Notes: generated by a model not told the origin, from the sequence alone. A stretch of 64,000 nucleotides of DNA from Pseudomonadota bacterium (GCA_023423895.1 JAFAER010000160.1:62001-126000), one strand, 5' to 3'; shown: positions 34,497 to 44,557, counted from the stretch's first letter. Numbers and translations are program-made.

Positions 34497-35671
34497 GGGC
34501 GATTGTTCTGCTTGGCGCGAGCACGCTGCTCGTCGGTCTGCCGCTGGCCTGCGCCGACAGCGACGGCGCGGATCCTTCGCGAGCGCCCGACGATGCCGGA
34601 GTCGACGCTCGCGAGGGCAACGACGGCGGCGACGCCGGTGACGGCGGGGCCACGGAGACCGACGGCGGCTGTTCCGATTGCGAGTGGTTTCCCGCCACCT
34701 GCTCCAAAGGGGCGCTCTGCAACGTCACCGTCGAAGCGCTCGATCCGCGGACCGTCCTCTTCGCGTTCGATGTGCACGGTGATGAAGTCACCGCGGTCGG
34801 GAGCTATGGGGCCGTCGTCGACTACACCGCCGGTTCGTGGCGTCGAACTGGCGTCGGGACGCCGGATGCGCTTCGCGGCGTCGCGAGGCTCGGCGACGAC
34901 GTGTGGGCGGCGAGCTCGGTCGAGGCCGTGTTCATCCGTGAGCCGGGCGGAGGCGCGCCGGGGTGGACCGAGCATCAGGCGGGCGGCCCGAACTACTTCT
35001 ACTGGATGAACCTGCCCGTGACCGGCCTGTTCAGCGAGCCCACGGGCACGTGGGTCTGGGCGACGACCGCGACGTCGTGCGCGCCGCTCTACTCGAGCGA
35101 AGGTGTCGGGCTCGTACGGCTGCGCAGGGAACCCGATTGGCTCGAGCTCGAGACGATCATCCAGAACCGGCCGCCGACGTCGACCTGCCTCACGATGAAC
35201 GCGCTCGATGGTGCGGGCGGCACGCTCTGGGTCGCCGGAGACAAAGGTGTGCTCTACAAGGTGACCGACCTCGAGGCGTCGCCGCCGGTCGTCACGCTCG
35301 AGCGCAGCGAAACGTCGCGCTCTCTCCTCGGCGTCTGGGCCGAGCCGACCGGACATGTCTTCGTCGTCGGCAAGGACGGTACAGTCCAACATCGCGCTCC
35401 GGGTGGCGCGTTTACGCCGCTCGGCGAAGGTGTGCCTCCCGTCGCGTATCACGCGGTCCGCGGGACGTCCGCCAACGACGTGTGGATCGCGGGCGAGGAC
35501 GCAACCGTGATGCATTACGACGGCAAGAGCTGGACGCGCGTGCCGATCGCCGGTCTCGGGGATCGACGACCCACGCTTCGCGCCATCGCTGCGGTCGCAC
35601 CCGACCGCGTCTGGGTGGCGGGTGACAACGTTCTCCTCGGACTCGCGAGGGAAGACGGGAGCAGGCCATGA
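34493..35671 (+). CDS. Cassette A-5: beta-propeller-like lipoprotein
   Basis: 392 aa; start ATG overlaps the previous stop. Lipobox LPLAC (Cys20), then an Asp/Gly-rich linker (~22-60) and a Cys pair (CSDCEWFPATC). The body has repeated blade-like units with VWxAG or (D/N)DVWIAG turns (DDVWAASS, GTLWVAGDKGVLY, GHVFVVGKDGTVQH, NDVWIAGEDATVMHY, DRVWVAGDN), as in secreted Kelch/YCF48-like propellers. Probably surface-exposed. Paralogous to the gene at 48382. Confidence 0.78.
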   Translation: MRAIVLLGASTLLVGLPLACADSDGADPSRAPDDAGVDAREGNDGGDAGDGGATETDGGCSDCEWFPATCSKGALCNVTVEALDPRTVLFAFDVHGDEVTAVGSYGAVVDYTAGSWRRTGVGTPDALRGVARLGDDVWAASSVEAVFIREPGGGAPGWTEHQAGGPNYFYWMNLPVTGLFSEPTGTWVWATTATSCAPLYSSEGVGLVRLRREPDWLELETIIQNRPPTSTCLTMNALDGAGGTLWVAGDKGVLYKVTDLEASPPVVTLERSETSRSLLGVWAEPTGHVFVVGKDGTVQHRAPGGAFTPLGEGVPPVAYHAVRGTSANDVWIAGEDATVMHYDGKSWTRVPIAGLGDRRPTLRAIAAVAPDRVWVAGDNVLLGLAREDGSRP

Positions 35672-36987
35672 GCTCACTCGAAACCGGTTCGGCCTTCGAA
35701 CCTTCCGGTCGAGGGAAGCGAGGACGTTCCTCGCTTTCCTCCGTGCCGCGCCGCTGGACTCCGCCCACCACCGTTCATCGCGCCGGCTTGATCGCGATCG
35801 GCCTGCTGGCTGCCTCGGCGGTCGTGGCGGCGTGTGCGGGCTCCGACGAGACCCTGGGTACCATTCCCGCCGAGGACGGCGGCGTCGACGGCGCAGGCCC
35901 CGACGTCATCGAAAGCGACGCAAGCGACGCCGGCAGCGATACGGCTTTGCTGCGGGACGCGTGTTCATCGGCCGGTTGGTGCGCGACCGACGTCGACCCG
36001 AAGCTCTCGTTCGACGACCTCTGGCCGCTTCCCGGCGGAGCGGCGGTCGCGGTCGCGTCGCGTGACGGCCGATCTGCGGTCCTCTTGTACGAGCGTGCGA
36101 AGTGGAACGTGATCCACGAGGTGCCGTTCGTGCTCACGTCCGTCTGGGCCGATACCTCGAACATCTGGATCGCGGGTGCCGACCCGGGCTACGTCGCCCA
36201 CGGTCGTCTCCAGGGCAACAACGGGATCAACCCGGAATACACCTGGACCGCGCACCCGCTCCCCGTCCAGACGCCGGTAGCCGTCGTCCGTGGGACGGCA
36301 GAGCAAGACGTTTACGCCCTCGCGGACACGCGGGTGTGGCGGCTTACGGAAGACGGTGGCGGTTGGGAGGTCGACTACGGAGGTGAAGCTCCAGCCTCCG
36401 AGACGACGTTCTACTCGCTGTCGGGAACGAGCAAAGACGACCTCTGGCTGACCGGAGTTCGCGGGATCTTCCCTCCCTGTGCCGTCGTCGCGCACAGGAC
36501 CGGCGGCGCCTGGGTGACGGTCATCGATGGCACGGCGGATCCGTGGGGCCCGTGGCCGCCGGTCTGTGAAGCTCCCGAAGGAGCCATGGGGCTGACCATG
36601 TCTCCGGACATCGCAACGTCGACGGCCCCGAACGAGCTCGTCACGTTCGCCGAAGGCATCGACGGTTTCTACATCGTCGCGCGGATGCGGCACCTCGCTG
36701 ACGGAGGGCTGGACATCGCGCAGCACCAGATTCCCACCCAGCCTCAGATCCCCATCCGGGATCGGCGATCGATCTGGGGTGCTTCCGCCGACGACCTCTA
36801 CATGGCGGGCTACAGCAAGGTGAACCGAGGTCGCAACCTCTGGGCGGACGGTGGCGGCTGGGAGATCTCGACGGTTTCGTACGAGGGCCTTCCGCTGTCG
36901 AAACAGTTTCATGTCGTTCGCGGAACACGGAGCGACGACGTCTGGGTAGCGGGAGAGTCGTATGTTTTCCACAAGACGATCGACTGA
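35668..36987 (+). CDS. Cassette A-6: second beta-propeller-like lipoprotein
   Basis: 439 aa; ATGA overlap with the previous gene. A basic 38-residue n-region precedes the hydrophobic segment and lipobox VVAAC (Cys56), then an Asp-rich linker (VDGAGPDVIESDASDAGSD). Blade-like repeats include SVWADTSNIWIAG, GTAEQDVYALAD, GTSKDDLWLTG, GASADDLYMAGY and GTRSDDVWVAGE. Overlaps the next gene by 26 nt. Function unknown. Counterpart of the gene at 49581. Confidence 0.78.
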   Translation: MSSLETGSAFEPSGRGKRGRSSLSSVPRRWTPPTTVHRAGLIAIGLLAASAVVAACAGSDETLGTIPAEDGGVDGAGPDVIESDASDAGSDTALLRDACSSAGWCATDVDPKLSFDDLWPLPGGAAVAVASRDGRSAVLLYERAKWNVIHEVPFVLTSVWADTSNIWIAGADPGYVAHGRLQGNNGINPEYTWTAHPLPVQTPVAVVRGTAEQDVYALADTRVWRLTEDGGGWEVDYGGEAPASETTFYSLSGTSKDDLWLTGVRGIFPPCAVVAHRTGGAWVTVIDGTADPWGPWPPVCEAPEGAMGLTMSPDIATSTAPNELVTFAEGIDGFYIVARMRHLADGGLDIAQHQIPTQPQIPIRDRRSIWGASADDLYMAGYSKVNRGRNLWADGGGWEISTVSYEGLPLSKQFHVVRGTRSDDVWVAGESYVFHKTID

Positions 36988-38278
36988 CCACATCGCGTTC
37001 CGTCGGGTGCTGCCGCGCGCGGCGGTAGCCCTCCTCTTGCTCGGTGTCGCGTCGAGCTGCAGCGACGAGCCAGCGGGCGCTGGCCCGGACCTCCCCGATG
37101 CGGGGACGCCCGAGCCGGACGGCGGGCCTTCGGGCTATGACGCCTCGTCCGACGCGCGGACCGACGCTCCGGAAGACGTCGCTCGCCCCGAGGTCACCTG
37201 CACCGTGACGCCGTGCGCGCGCGAGCTCTCGGCGTCTTGGTCGGAGAGCTTCTGCGCGCTGCTCGACGACGGTCGCGTCGCGTGCTGGGGACGCAACGCC
37301 AACGGCGAGCTCGGTCGAGATGCGGGGTCGTGGAACGCGACGGCCGCGCCCGTGGACGGTGTGACGAAGGCCGTCGCGCTGGATCGTACCTGCGCCGTCG
37401 ACGCCGACGGCAAGGTCGTCTGCTGGGGCCCCGCTCGAACACCGGTATGGGACGAGGCCTCTCGTCCGGCGGTGCGTTCGGTTCGTAGCGGCGACAGCTT
37501 CGGCTGTGCCCTCACGAAGGACGGGCAGGTCGCTTGCTGGGGGAAAAATGGCGAAGACGGTGTCCTCGCCTACGCTGGCGCCGGCATGGGAGACGACGTG
37601 CCGCCGACGATCGTCCCCTTCGATGGTCCGGTCGACGACATCGCGATTGCGCGTGGCACGGCCCTCGGAACGTCACCTTTCCCATGGGAGCCGCCGCCGA
37701 AGATCATCGTCCACGCGGTCATCGCCCGCCGAGCGGGTGGTGAGGTGCTGAGCTGGGGCCGCACCCCGCTCATCGGTCGAGCGACCGAGCTGAAGCCCGA
37801 CCCCACTCCCGGTCGCATCGCGGTCGATCATGCCACGCACGTCTCTGGCGGCTACGGAGGCTGCGTCCTCTCGGGCGATTCACCGGGGTGCTGGGGCTAC
37901 GGGCGGGATCCCGCGGACGGCTCCATTCGGCCGCTTCCGATCACGGGTGTTCTGCGCGCAGTCGACGTCGCGCTCGGCGACTATGGCGACGGTCACTTCG
38001 GCCGTGGCTGCGCGGTCGCGCCCAGGGGGAAGGTCTATTGCTGGGGCGAGAACGACTACGGACAGGCGGGTGACGGAACGCAGGTGTTCCGTGATCTTGC
38101 CGTGGAGGTGAAAGACCTTCCCGAGCCGATCGTCCGCGTGCAAGCAACGGCCCGTACCAGCTGCGCGCTCGGCGTGAGCGGCCGAATCTATTGCTGGGGA
38201 GACGACGCCTTCGGTCAGCGCGGACAGAAGAAGCCGTTTACGAAGAACCCGTCGCCGCTGCCGGTGGAGCTACCATGA
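36962..38278 (+). CDS. Cassette A-7: RCC1-repeat lipoprotein
   Basis: 438 aa. Lipobox VASSC (Cys33), an Asp/Pro/Gly linker to ~75, then RCC1-type propeller blades with the diagnostic C.L..G.V.CWG pattern: FCALLDDGRVACWGRN, TCAVDADGKVVCWG, GCALTKDGQVACWGKN, GCAVAPRGKVYCWGEN and SCALGVSGRIYCWGDD. An extracellular seven-bladed propeller with paired Cys is expected. Likely a protein-binding surface. Counterpart of the gene at 50831. Confidence 0.88.
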   Translation: MFSTRRSTDHIAFRRVLPRAAVALLLLGVASSCSDEPAGAGPDLPDAGTPEPDGGPSGYDASSDARTDAPEDVARPEVTCTVTPCARELSASWSESFCALLDDGRVACWGRNANGELGRDAGSWNATAAPVDGVTKAVALDRTCAVDADGKVVCWGPARTPVWDEASRPAVRSVRSGDSFGCALTKDGQVACWGKNGEDGVLAYAGAGMGDDVPPTIVPFDGPVDDIAIARGTALGTSPFPWEPPPKIIVHAVIARRAGGEVLSWGRTPLIGRATELKPDPTPGRIAVDHATHVSGGYGGCVLSGDSPGCWGYGRDPADGSIRPLPITGVLRAVDVALGDYGDGHFGRGCAVAPRGKVYCWGENDYGQAGDGTQVFRDLAVEVKDLPEPIVRVQATARTSCALGVSGRIYCWGDDAFGQRGQKKPFTKNPSPLPVELP

Positions 38279-40062
38279 CCGTTTCGTTCTTGCGCCCGCG
38301 TTTCTTCGTGCTCGGCTTCATCGCGGTGGGCGGGGTGGGCGCGGTGAGCGCGTGCAATGCCAGGGATGGGGGCTTCACTCCGCCTTCGGAAGAGACCTTT
38401 CCCGATGCCGGCAGCGAGGCAGGCGACGAGTCGTGCGACCGCGTTCGCTGTTCTTACGATTCGCGATCCATCGTCAACAACTGCACCGAAGAAGTCGTCG
38501 CGACGTGTCCCCCCGACCTCGCGTGCGGGGACGCGGAATGTCTGGACCCTTGTACCGCTGCAGAGCGCGAGAAAGGCTCGCGCGGCTGCGAGTTCTATTT
38601 CCAGCCGCCGCCCCTCTACAGCGCGATCAACATCGACCCGCCGGGCAAGACTGGCTGCTACGCAGCGTATCTCGTCAACGTCTCGGCGCAGCCGAGCAGC
38701 GTCCGCCTGGAGTTCGGCAATCAGGAGCTCGATCTCACCGGCTCCGTCTACACCCTGAAGCCGGGGGACTCGCAGCTTGCTCCCCACGAGGGGCCGATCG
38801 GGCCGGGCGAAGCGGTCGTCGTCTTCCTGGCCGATCCTCCTGGCTCCGATCACATCGGATGCCCGGCGGGGGTCCGCGCGGCGACGACGGAGAATCCGGA
38901 CAAGATCATCCGTGGAACGAGCACGTCGTTCCACCTCATCACGTCCGTGCCGGTGAACGCGTCGACGATCTTCCCGTTCGGCGGCGCCGCCAGCGCGTTG
39001 CCGACCGCCACGCTGCTCCTCCCGACCTCGACGTGGGGGACGGAGCACGTCGTCATCGAGCCATGGGGGCTCGGCCTCACGACTCATGGCCGGTTCGGGC
39101 TATTCCCGGCAGTCCAAATCGTGGCGAAGGACGATGACACCGTCATCGAGATTCGCCCGACAGCGCAGATTCAAGACGATGGCGACTTCGTGGGAGCGCC
39201 CAAGGGAGGCCCCGCGACGTATCGGCTCAACCGGGGCCAATATCTCCAGATCGCTCAGCCGGAGGAGCTCACCGGGAGCATCGTCACGTCGTCGAAGCCG
39301 ACGACCGTGTTCGGTGCGCACTCCTGCATGTGGCTCCCGGAGGACACGCTGGCTTGTGATACCGCGCAGCAGCAGATCCCGTCCTTTGCGCAATGGGGAT
39401 CGGAATACGCTGTGGTGGGGCACATGCCCCGGCTCGGGGATTCGGAGGATTCGCCGTACCGGATCGTTGCCGCTGTCGACGGGACGGAGCTCACCTACGA
39501 TCCGGCACCTCCGCCGGGCGCGCCGACGAAGCTCGCAGGCGGGGAAGTGGCGACGTTCTGGACCCGCGATCCGTTCGTCGTCCGGACTCAGGACGCAGAA
39601 CACCCGATCTACGTCGCCAGCTACATGACCGGATGCAACTACGTCTCGCCGGCATTCACGACCGGCGATCCGGAGTTCGTCAACGTCGTCGCCTCGGCCC
39701 AGTACCTCAACGACTACCGGTTCTTCGCCGATCCGACCTATCCGAACACCTCGCTGGTGGTCATTCGAGAGCGCGGACCGAGAGGCTTCGAGGACGTGAA
39801 CCTCGATTGCGCCGGTGGGCCGCTCTCGGGCTTCGCTCCGCTCGGCACCGAGGGCCGCTTCGAATGGGTACGCCTCTCCCTCACGGCAGACGGTAAGCCG
39901 AAGCAGGTCGGCGCCGGCACGTGCGGCCACGGCCTTCATCACATGTCGAGCCGCAGCCCGTTCACGGCGACGCTCTGGGGCACAGCCTACGCCGCGAGCT
40001 ACGCGCTCGTCGGCGGCCTCGCGCAGCGCACGCTGGTCGAGCGCCCGCTCGTCGTTCGGTGA
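38275..40062 (+). CDS. Cassette A-8: IgGFc-binding-domain lipoprotein
   Basis: 595 aa; ATG overlaps the previous stop. Lipobox VSAC (Cys27), an Asp-rich linker, a Cys-rich segment (CDRVRCSYDSR...CTEEVVATC) and then a ~450-residue domain of the IgGFc-binding N-terminal type: TWGTEHVVIEPWG, QIVAKDDDTVIEI, GQYLQIAQPEELTGSIV, VFGAHSCMW, QQIPSFAQWGSEYAVV, PIYVASYMTG. The family name comes from a human mucin-like protein; in bacteria it is a putative adhesin. Last gene of cassette A. Paralogue of the gene at 52219. Confidence 0.85.
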   Translation: MTVSFLRPRFFVLGFIAVGGVGAVSACNARDGGFTPPSEETFPDAGSEAGDESCDRVRCSYDSRSIVNNCTEEVVATCPPDLACGDAECLDPCTAAEREKGSRGCEFYFQPPPLYSAINIDPPGKTGCYAAYLVNVSAQPSSVRLEFGNQELDLTGSVYTLKPGDSQLAPHEGPIGPGEAVVVFLADPPGSDHIGCPAGVRAATTENPDKIIRGTSTSFHLITSVPVNASTIFPFGGAASALPTATLLLPTSTWGTEHVVIEPWGLGLTTHGRFGLFPAVQIVAKDDDTVIEIRPTAQIQDDGDFVGAPKGGPATYRLNRGQYLQIAQPEELTGSIVTSSKPTTVFGAHSCMWLPEDTLACDTAQQQIPSFAQWGSEYAVVGHMPRLGDSEDSPYRIVAAVDGTELTYDPAPPPGAPTKLAGGEVATFWTRDPFVVRTQDAEHPIYVASYMTGCNYVSPAFTTGDPEFVNVVASAQYLNDYRFFADPTYPNTSLVVIRERGPRGFEDVNLDCAGGPLSGFAPLGTEGRFEWVRLSLTADGKPKQVGAGTCGHGLHHMSSRSPFTATLWGTAYAASYALVGGLAQRTLVERPLVVR

Positions 40063-40216
40063 CATCCACGCTCGAGCTGGCTCCACGATCGCAAACTTGC
40101 AATGCGACCGGGGGGCCGGCGGCGTCGTCATGAGCGTGTCAAGCGAACGGCGCCGGCGAAGCGGCCCTCGTCACGCTTAAGCGGCTGAGGGTATCGCCGT
40201 AGGGGACTCCAGCCAA

Positions 40217-43200
40217 ATGGTGAATCCCCGCCACTCGCTCCTTGCTGGAGCTATCTTCGCCATCCTCGCTGCGGCGTGCACCGACGCGACGGAGCTCACC
40301 TCGACTCCGGTTCCTCCAAAGGACGCCGGCGGTCTTGCCGATGCCGGCGCAGCCCTTCGGTTCAAGGTGGGAGGCACGGTCAAGGGCCTCTCCGGCAAAG
40401 GGCTGATCCTCCAGAACAACGGCGGCGACGATCTCACGATCGCCGAGGACGGGAGCTTCACGTTCCCGACGACGCTTCCGAGCGGAGCGCCGTATGCCGT
40501 CACGGTGAAGGAAGGCCCGTCGAGCCCGACGCAGAAGTGCACCGTCAGCGGCGGCTCCGGCACGGTCATGGCCGGCAACGTCAGCAGCATCGTCGTCAAC
40601 TGCGACACGAGCTCGTTCACGATCGGCGGGACAATCAGCGGACTCGCGGGCATCGGCCTCGTCGTGCAGAGCTCAGGCGAGAATCTGGCGATCAACTCCA
40701 ATGGGACGTTTGCCTTCCCGACCCCGGTGAAGAGCGGCCAGCTCTACGACGTCACCGTGAAGACGCAGCCCGGGCTGCCCAGCCAGACCTGCACGGTCAC
40801 GGGTGGCAAGGGCACCGTGGCGGCTGCGAACGTCAGCGACATCGCGATCGAGTGCACGACGAACAAGTACTCGATCGGCGGTACCGTCCACGGCCTCATC
40901 GGCACCGGCTTCACCCTGAAGAACGGCGACGAGGAGCTCAATGTCGCGGAGGACGGCACCTTCACGTTCCCGACCACCATCGAGAGCGGCCAGCCCTACG
41001 ACGTGACGGTGAAGCGGAACCCGTTCGCGCCCTCACAGAAGTGCGTCATCAGCGGTGGCTCCGGCGTCGTCGGTAGCGGCAACGTGACCAGCATCGTCGC
41101 CAACTGCGAGACCAACACCTATACGGTCGGCGGAACGATCATCGGCCTCGTCGGCACCGGCCTCGTCCTGCAGAACTCCGGCGGCGACAACCTCCCGATC
41201 ACGTCGAACGGAACCTTCGCGTTCTCCACGCCCGTCAAGAGCGGCAAGCCGTACGCGGTCACGGTCGCGACGCAGCCCGGCTCGCCGAGCCAGACCTGCG
41301 CGATCACCGACGCGAACGGCACCGTCGAAGGGGCGAACGTCACCGACGTCGCGATCGTCTGCACGATCAACGAATACGCGATCGGCGGCACCGTCAGCGG
41401 TCTCACGGGCACCGGCCTCGTGCTCCAGAACGGCACCGAGGAGCTGCCCGTCGCCGCCGACGGCACCTTCACGTTCCCGACCACGATCGCGAGCGGTCAG
41501 CCGTACGCGGTGAGCGTGAAGAAGAACCCGCTCTCGCCTGCGCAGACCTGCACCGTCACGGGTGCGTCCGGCCTCGTCGTCGCTGGCAACGTCAGCTCCG
41601 TGGCCGTCAACTGCAGCACGAACAGCTACACGGTCGGCGGCACGATCACGGGCCTTGCCGGTTCCGGCCTCGTGCTCCAGAACGGCACGGAGGAGCTGCC
41701 GGTCGCGGCGGATGGCTCGTTCGCATTCCCGACGCCGGTGAAGAGCGGTCAGCCCTACACGGTCTCGGTGAAGACCGAGCCCGGGTCGCCGAGCCAGACC
41801 TGCACCGTGACGAGCCCGTCGGGCGTCGTCGCGGCGGCGAACGTCACCGCGGTCTCGATCGCCTGCACGACGAACAAGTACACGATCGGCGGCACGGTCA
41901 GCGGCCTCGCCGGCAGCGGCCTCGTGCTGAAGAACGGCGCCGAGGAGATCCCGGTCTCGGCCAACGGCTCGTTCACCTTCCCGACGTCGATTGCAAGCGG
42001 CCAGCCCTACGCGGTCACGGTGAAGCGTGACCCGTCCACGCCGGCGCAGACCTGCAACGTGAGCGGCGCATCCGGCACGGTCGTCGCTGGCAACGTCACC
42101 AGTGTCGTCGTCAATTGCAGCACCAACACCTATACCGTCGGCGGCTCGATCGCCGGTCTCGCCGGCTCCGGGCTCGTGCTCCAGAACGGGACCGAGGAGC
42201 TGCCGGTCTCGATCGACGGTCTGTTCGCCTTCGCAGGCCCCGTCGAGAGCGGTAAGCCCTACAACGTGTCGGTGAAGACCCAGCCGGCGTCGCCGAGCCA
42301 GACGTGCACCGTCACCGCTCCGAGCGGAACCGTCGCCGCGGCGAACGTCACCGACGTCGCGATCGCCTGCACGACGAATACGTATTCGGTCGGCGGCAAC
42401 GTCAGCGGCCTTTCGGGCAGCGGCCTCGTACTGCAGAACAACCTCGGCGACGACCTCCCGGTCGCGGCCGATGGCACGTTCACGTTCCCGACGGCGATCG
42501 CGAGCGGCGCGGGCTTCGCGGTCGCGGTGAAGACGCAGCCGACGACGCCGTCGCAGAGCTGCAGCGTCACGGGCGGAAGCGGGCTCGTCACGAGCAGCGC
42601 CATCAGCTCGGTCGCGGTCACCTGCACGACGAGCACCTTCTCGATTGGCGGCTCCGTCAGCGGTCTCGTCGGTAGTGGTCTCGTGCTCTCGAACGGCGCC
42701 GAGGAGCTCCCGGTCGCTCTCGACGGCTCGTTCACGTTCCCGACCCGGGTCGTCAGCGGCGGTTCTTACGCCATCACGGTGAAGACCCAGCCGACGTCGC
42801 CGTGGCAGACCTGCGCCGTGACCAGCGGTGCAGGGCCGGTCACCAGCAGCAACATCACGTCGGCTTCGGTTGTTTGCGCCACCGACGCCTTCACCGTCAG
42901 CGCGGCGGTGAGCGGATTCCCTGGCGGCACGTTGGTGCTCCAGAACAACGCTGGCGATGACCTCTCGGTCACTGCGAGCGGGACCTCGACGTTCTCGCTG
43001 CCGGTCGCGAGCGGCGCTTCGTATGCCGTCACGATCAAGACCGTGCCGGCCGGTGCGAACTGCGAGGTTGCGAGCGGAGGGACCGGGACGATCACCAACG
43101 CCGGCGTCACGGCGAACGTCAGCTGCTCACCGTGCGGCGCCGAGCACCAGGCGTGCTGCATCAGCGGCTCGGCCTGCGGCAGCGGTCTTGCGTGCTCGTC

Positions 43201-44353
43201 GGGCCTGGTCTGCGAGAACGCGACGCCGGTCTGCTCGACGACGCCCGGGATCGGCTTCTTCTCACCCGTCAACTACGCGGTCGGCGGGCGGCTCCAGTCG
43301 GTCGACGTCGGCGACTTCAACCTGGATGGCAAAGAGGACCTCGTGACGGCGAATGCGGTCACCACGGTCGTCTCGGTCCTCCTCGGAAAGGGCGACGGCA
43401 CCTTCCAGCCGTCGGTCGACGTGCCCGCCGGCAACAACCCGGGCGACTCCGCGATCGGTGACTTCAACGGCGACGGTAAGCCCGACATCGCGGTTGCCAA
43501 CGCGGGCGGCAACAATGTGTCCGTCCTGCTCAACACCTGCGCCGTCGCACCTTGCGCGACGCCGAGCTTCGCCGCGCCGGTCAACTACGCCACCGGTAAC
43601 CGCCCGCGCCGGATCACCGTCGGCGACGTGAACCGCGACAGCGTGCTCGACATCCTCACCGCCAACGAGAACTCCAACAGCATCTCGGTGCTTCTCGGCA
43701 ACGGTAACGGTACCTTCCAGGCGAAGGTCGACCTCAATCCCATCGGGACCCAGCCCTACGACGTGCAGCTCGCCGACTTCAACGGCGACAACAAGCTCGA
43801 CATCGTCGCCGTCAACTTCGGCATGGGCGATACGGCTGCGGTCTTCATCAACACCTGCAACGCCATGCCGTGCGCGACGCCGAGCTTCGCTGCAGCCGTC
43901 ACCTATGCCGTCGGCGAGAGCCCGATGGGCGTGACGGTGGCGGACTTCAACGGCGACGGTCGGAAGGACATCGCGACGGCGAACTACTTCTCGAGCGACG
44001 TGTCGATCCTTCTCGGCAACGGCAACGGCACGTTCCAGAACGCCGTCAACTACCCGTCGGCGGCCCTGCCGAGCCACATCACGGCGACGGACCTCGATGC
44101 CGACGGGTACCTCGACCTCGTCACCTCCGTCGACATCGGTAGCCTCATCTCGGTCTTCCGCGGAAGAGGGGACGGCACCTTCTACTCGAAGGTGGACTTC
44201 AACGTCGGTCAGAGCGGCGCGAGCGACGTCTCCAAGGCGACGGCAGCCGCCGACTTCGACGGCGACGGCGACATCGACCTCGCGGTTGCGGTCGACATGT
44301 ACAACCACGTATCGATGATGATGAACGGCCGCGTGTCCTGCGTGGTTCCCTGA
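40217..44353 (+). CDS. Giant repeat lipoprotein: 11 tandem ~84-aa repeats plus FG-GAP/VCBS propeller
   Basis: 1378 aa. Lipobox AAAC (Cys21). From about residue 49 to 965 there are eleven units of ~84 residues beginning (Y/F)xIGGTVSGLxG, continuing GLVLQN..EELPVA.DG.FTFPT and SGQPYxVTVK, and ending in a Cys-containing NVxxVxVxC strand: Ig/CnaB-like beta sandwiches, probably with one disulphide each. A Cys-rich hinge (CGAEHQACC...CSTT) leads to FG-GAP/VCBS repeats (VGDFNLDGKEDLV, IGDFNGDGKPDIAVAN, LADFNGDNKLDIVAVN, VADFNGDGRKDIATAN, AADFDGDGDIDLAVA) that should bind Ca2+ and fold as a propeller. Long-stalk surface adhesin is the likely form. Lies between the two cassettes. Confidence 0.88.
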   Translation: MVNPRHSLLAGAIFAILAAACTDATELTSTPVPPKDAGGLADAGAALRFKVGGTVKGLSGKGLILQNNGGDDLTIAEDGSFTFPTTLPSGAPYAVTVKEGPSSPTQKCTVSGGSGTVMAGNVSSIVVNCDTSSFTIGGTISGLAGIGLVVQSSGENLAINSNGTFAFPTPVKSGQLYDVTVKTQPGLPSQTCTVTGGKGTVAAANVSDIAIECTTNKYSIGGTVHGLIGTGFTLKNGDEELNVAEDGTFTFPTTIESGQPYDVTVKRNPFAPSQKCVISGGSGVVGSGNVTSIVANCETNTYTVGGTIIGLVGTGLVLQNSGGDNLPITSNGTFAFSTPVKSGKPYAVTVATQPGSPSQTCAITDANGTVEGANVTDVAIVCTINEYAIGGTVSGLTGTGLVLQNGTEELPVAADGTFTFPTTIASGQPYAVSVKKNPLSPAQTCTVTGASGLVVAGNVSSVAVNCSTNSYTVGGTITGLAGSGLVLQNGTEELPVAADGSFAFPTPVKSGQPYTVSVKTEPGSPSQTCTVTSPSGVVAAANVTAVSIACTTNKYTIGGTVSGLAGSGLVLKNGAEEIPVSANGSFTFPTSIASGQPYAVTVKRDPSTPAQTCNVSGASGTVVAGNVTSVVVNCSTNTYTVGGSIAGLAGSGLVLQNGTEELPVSIDGLFAFAGPVESGKPYNVSVKTQPASPSQTCTVTAPSGTVAAANVTDVAIACTTNTYSVGGNVSGLSGSGLVLQNNLGDDLPVAADGTFTFPTAIASGAGFAVAVKTQPTTPSQSCSVTGGSGLVTSSAISSVAVTCTTSTFSIGGSVSGLVGSGLVLSNGAEELPVALDGSFTFPTRVVSGGSYAITVKTQPTSPWQTCAVTSGAGPVTSSNITSASVVCATDAFTVSAAVSGFPGGTLVLQNNAGDDLSVTASGTSTFSLPVASGASYAVTIKTVPAGANCEVASGGTGTITNAGVTANVSCSPCGAEHQACCISGSACGSGLACSSGLVCENATPVCSTTPGIGFFSPVNYAVGGRLQSVDVGDFNLDGKEDLVTANAVTTVVSVLLGKGDGTFQPSVDVPAGNNPGDSAIGDFNGDGKPDIAVANAGGNNVSVLLNTCAVAPCATPSFAAPVNYATGNRPRRITVGDVNRDSVLDILTANENSNSISVLLGNGNGTFQAKVDLNPIGTQPYDVQLADFNGDNKLDIVAVNFGMGDTAAVFINTCNAMPCATPSFAAAVTYAVGESPMGVTVADFNGDGRKDIATANYFSSDVSILLGNGNGTFQNAVNYPSAALPSHITATDLDADGYLDLVTSVDIGSLISVFRGRGDGTFYSKVDFNVGQSGASDVSKATAAADFDGDGDIDLAVAVDMYNHVSMMMNGRVSCVVP
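40361..43118 (+). repeat. Eleven tandem ~250-bp coding repeats
   Basis: In-frame repeats within the giant lipoprotein gene, ~252 bp each. Middle copies (about 41,380-42,400) are the most alike, with shared words such as GGCCTCGTGCTCCAGAACGG; the first, second and last copies are more divergent. Such arrays can change copy number by recombination. Confidence 0.8.
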
Positions 44354-44413
44354 GCTCGAGGCGGTGAGATCGGCCGCACGGAGCCGACCCCGTCCTGAGC
44401 GTTCCCGACAAAG

Positions 44414-44443
44414 GCGGCCGTGCACCATCGCGTGCACGGCCGC
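44414..44443. terminator. Perfect 12-bp hairpin after the repeat lipoprotein gene
   Basis: GCGGCCGTGCAC (44414-44425), 6-nt loop, GTGCACGGCCGC (44432-44443), about 60 nt past the stop codon. No T-tract, but the stem is strong and well placed to separate this gene from cassette B. Confidence 0.65.
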
Positions 44444-44557
44444 GCTTCCGTTCCGGGCTGAAGGTCCGCACGAAGCTCGCCGTGTGCCAGAATGCGGGGT
44501 CACGTCCCGCGCACTTTGGTATCTGTTCGTCAGGAGACAGCCTCTTCGATCGTCATC

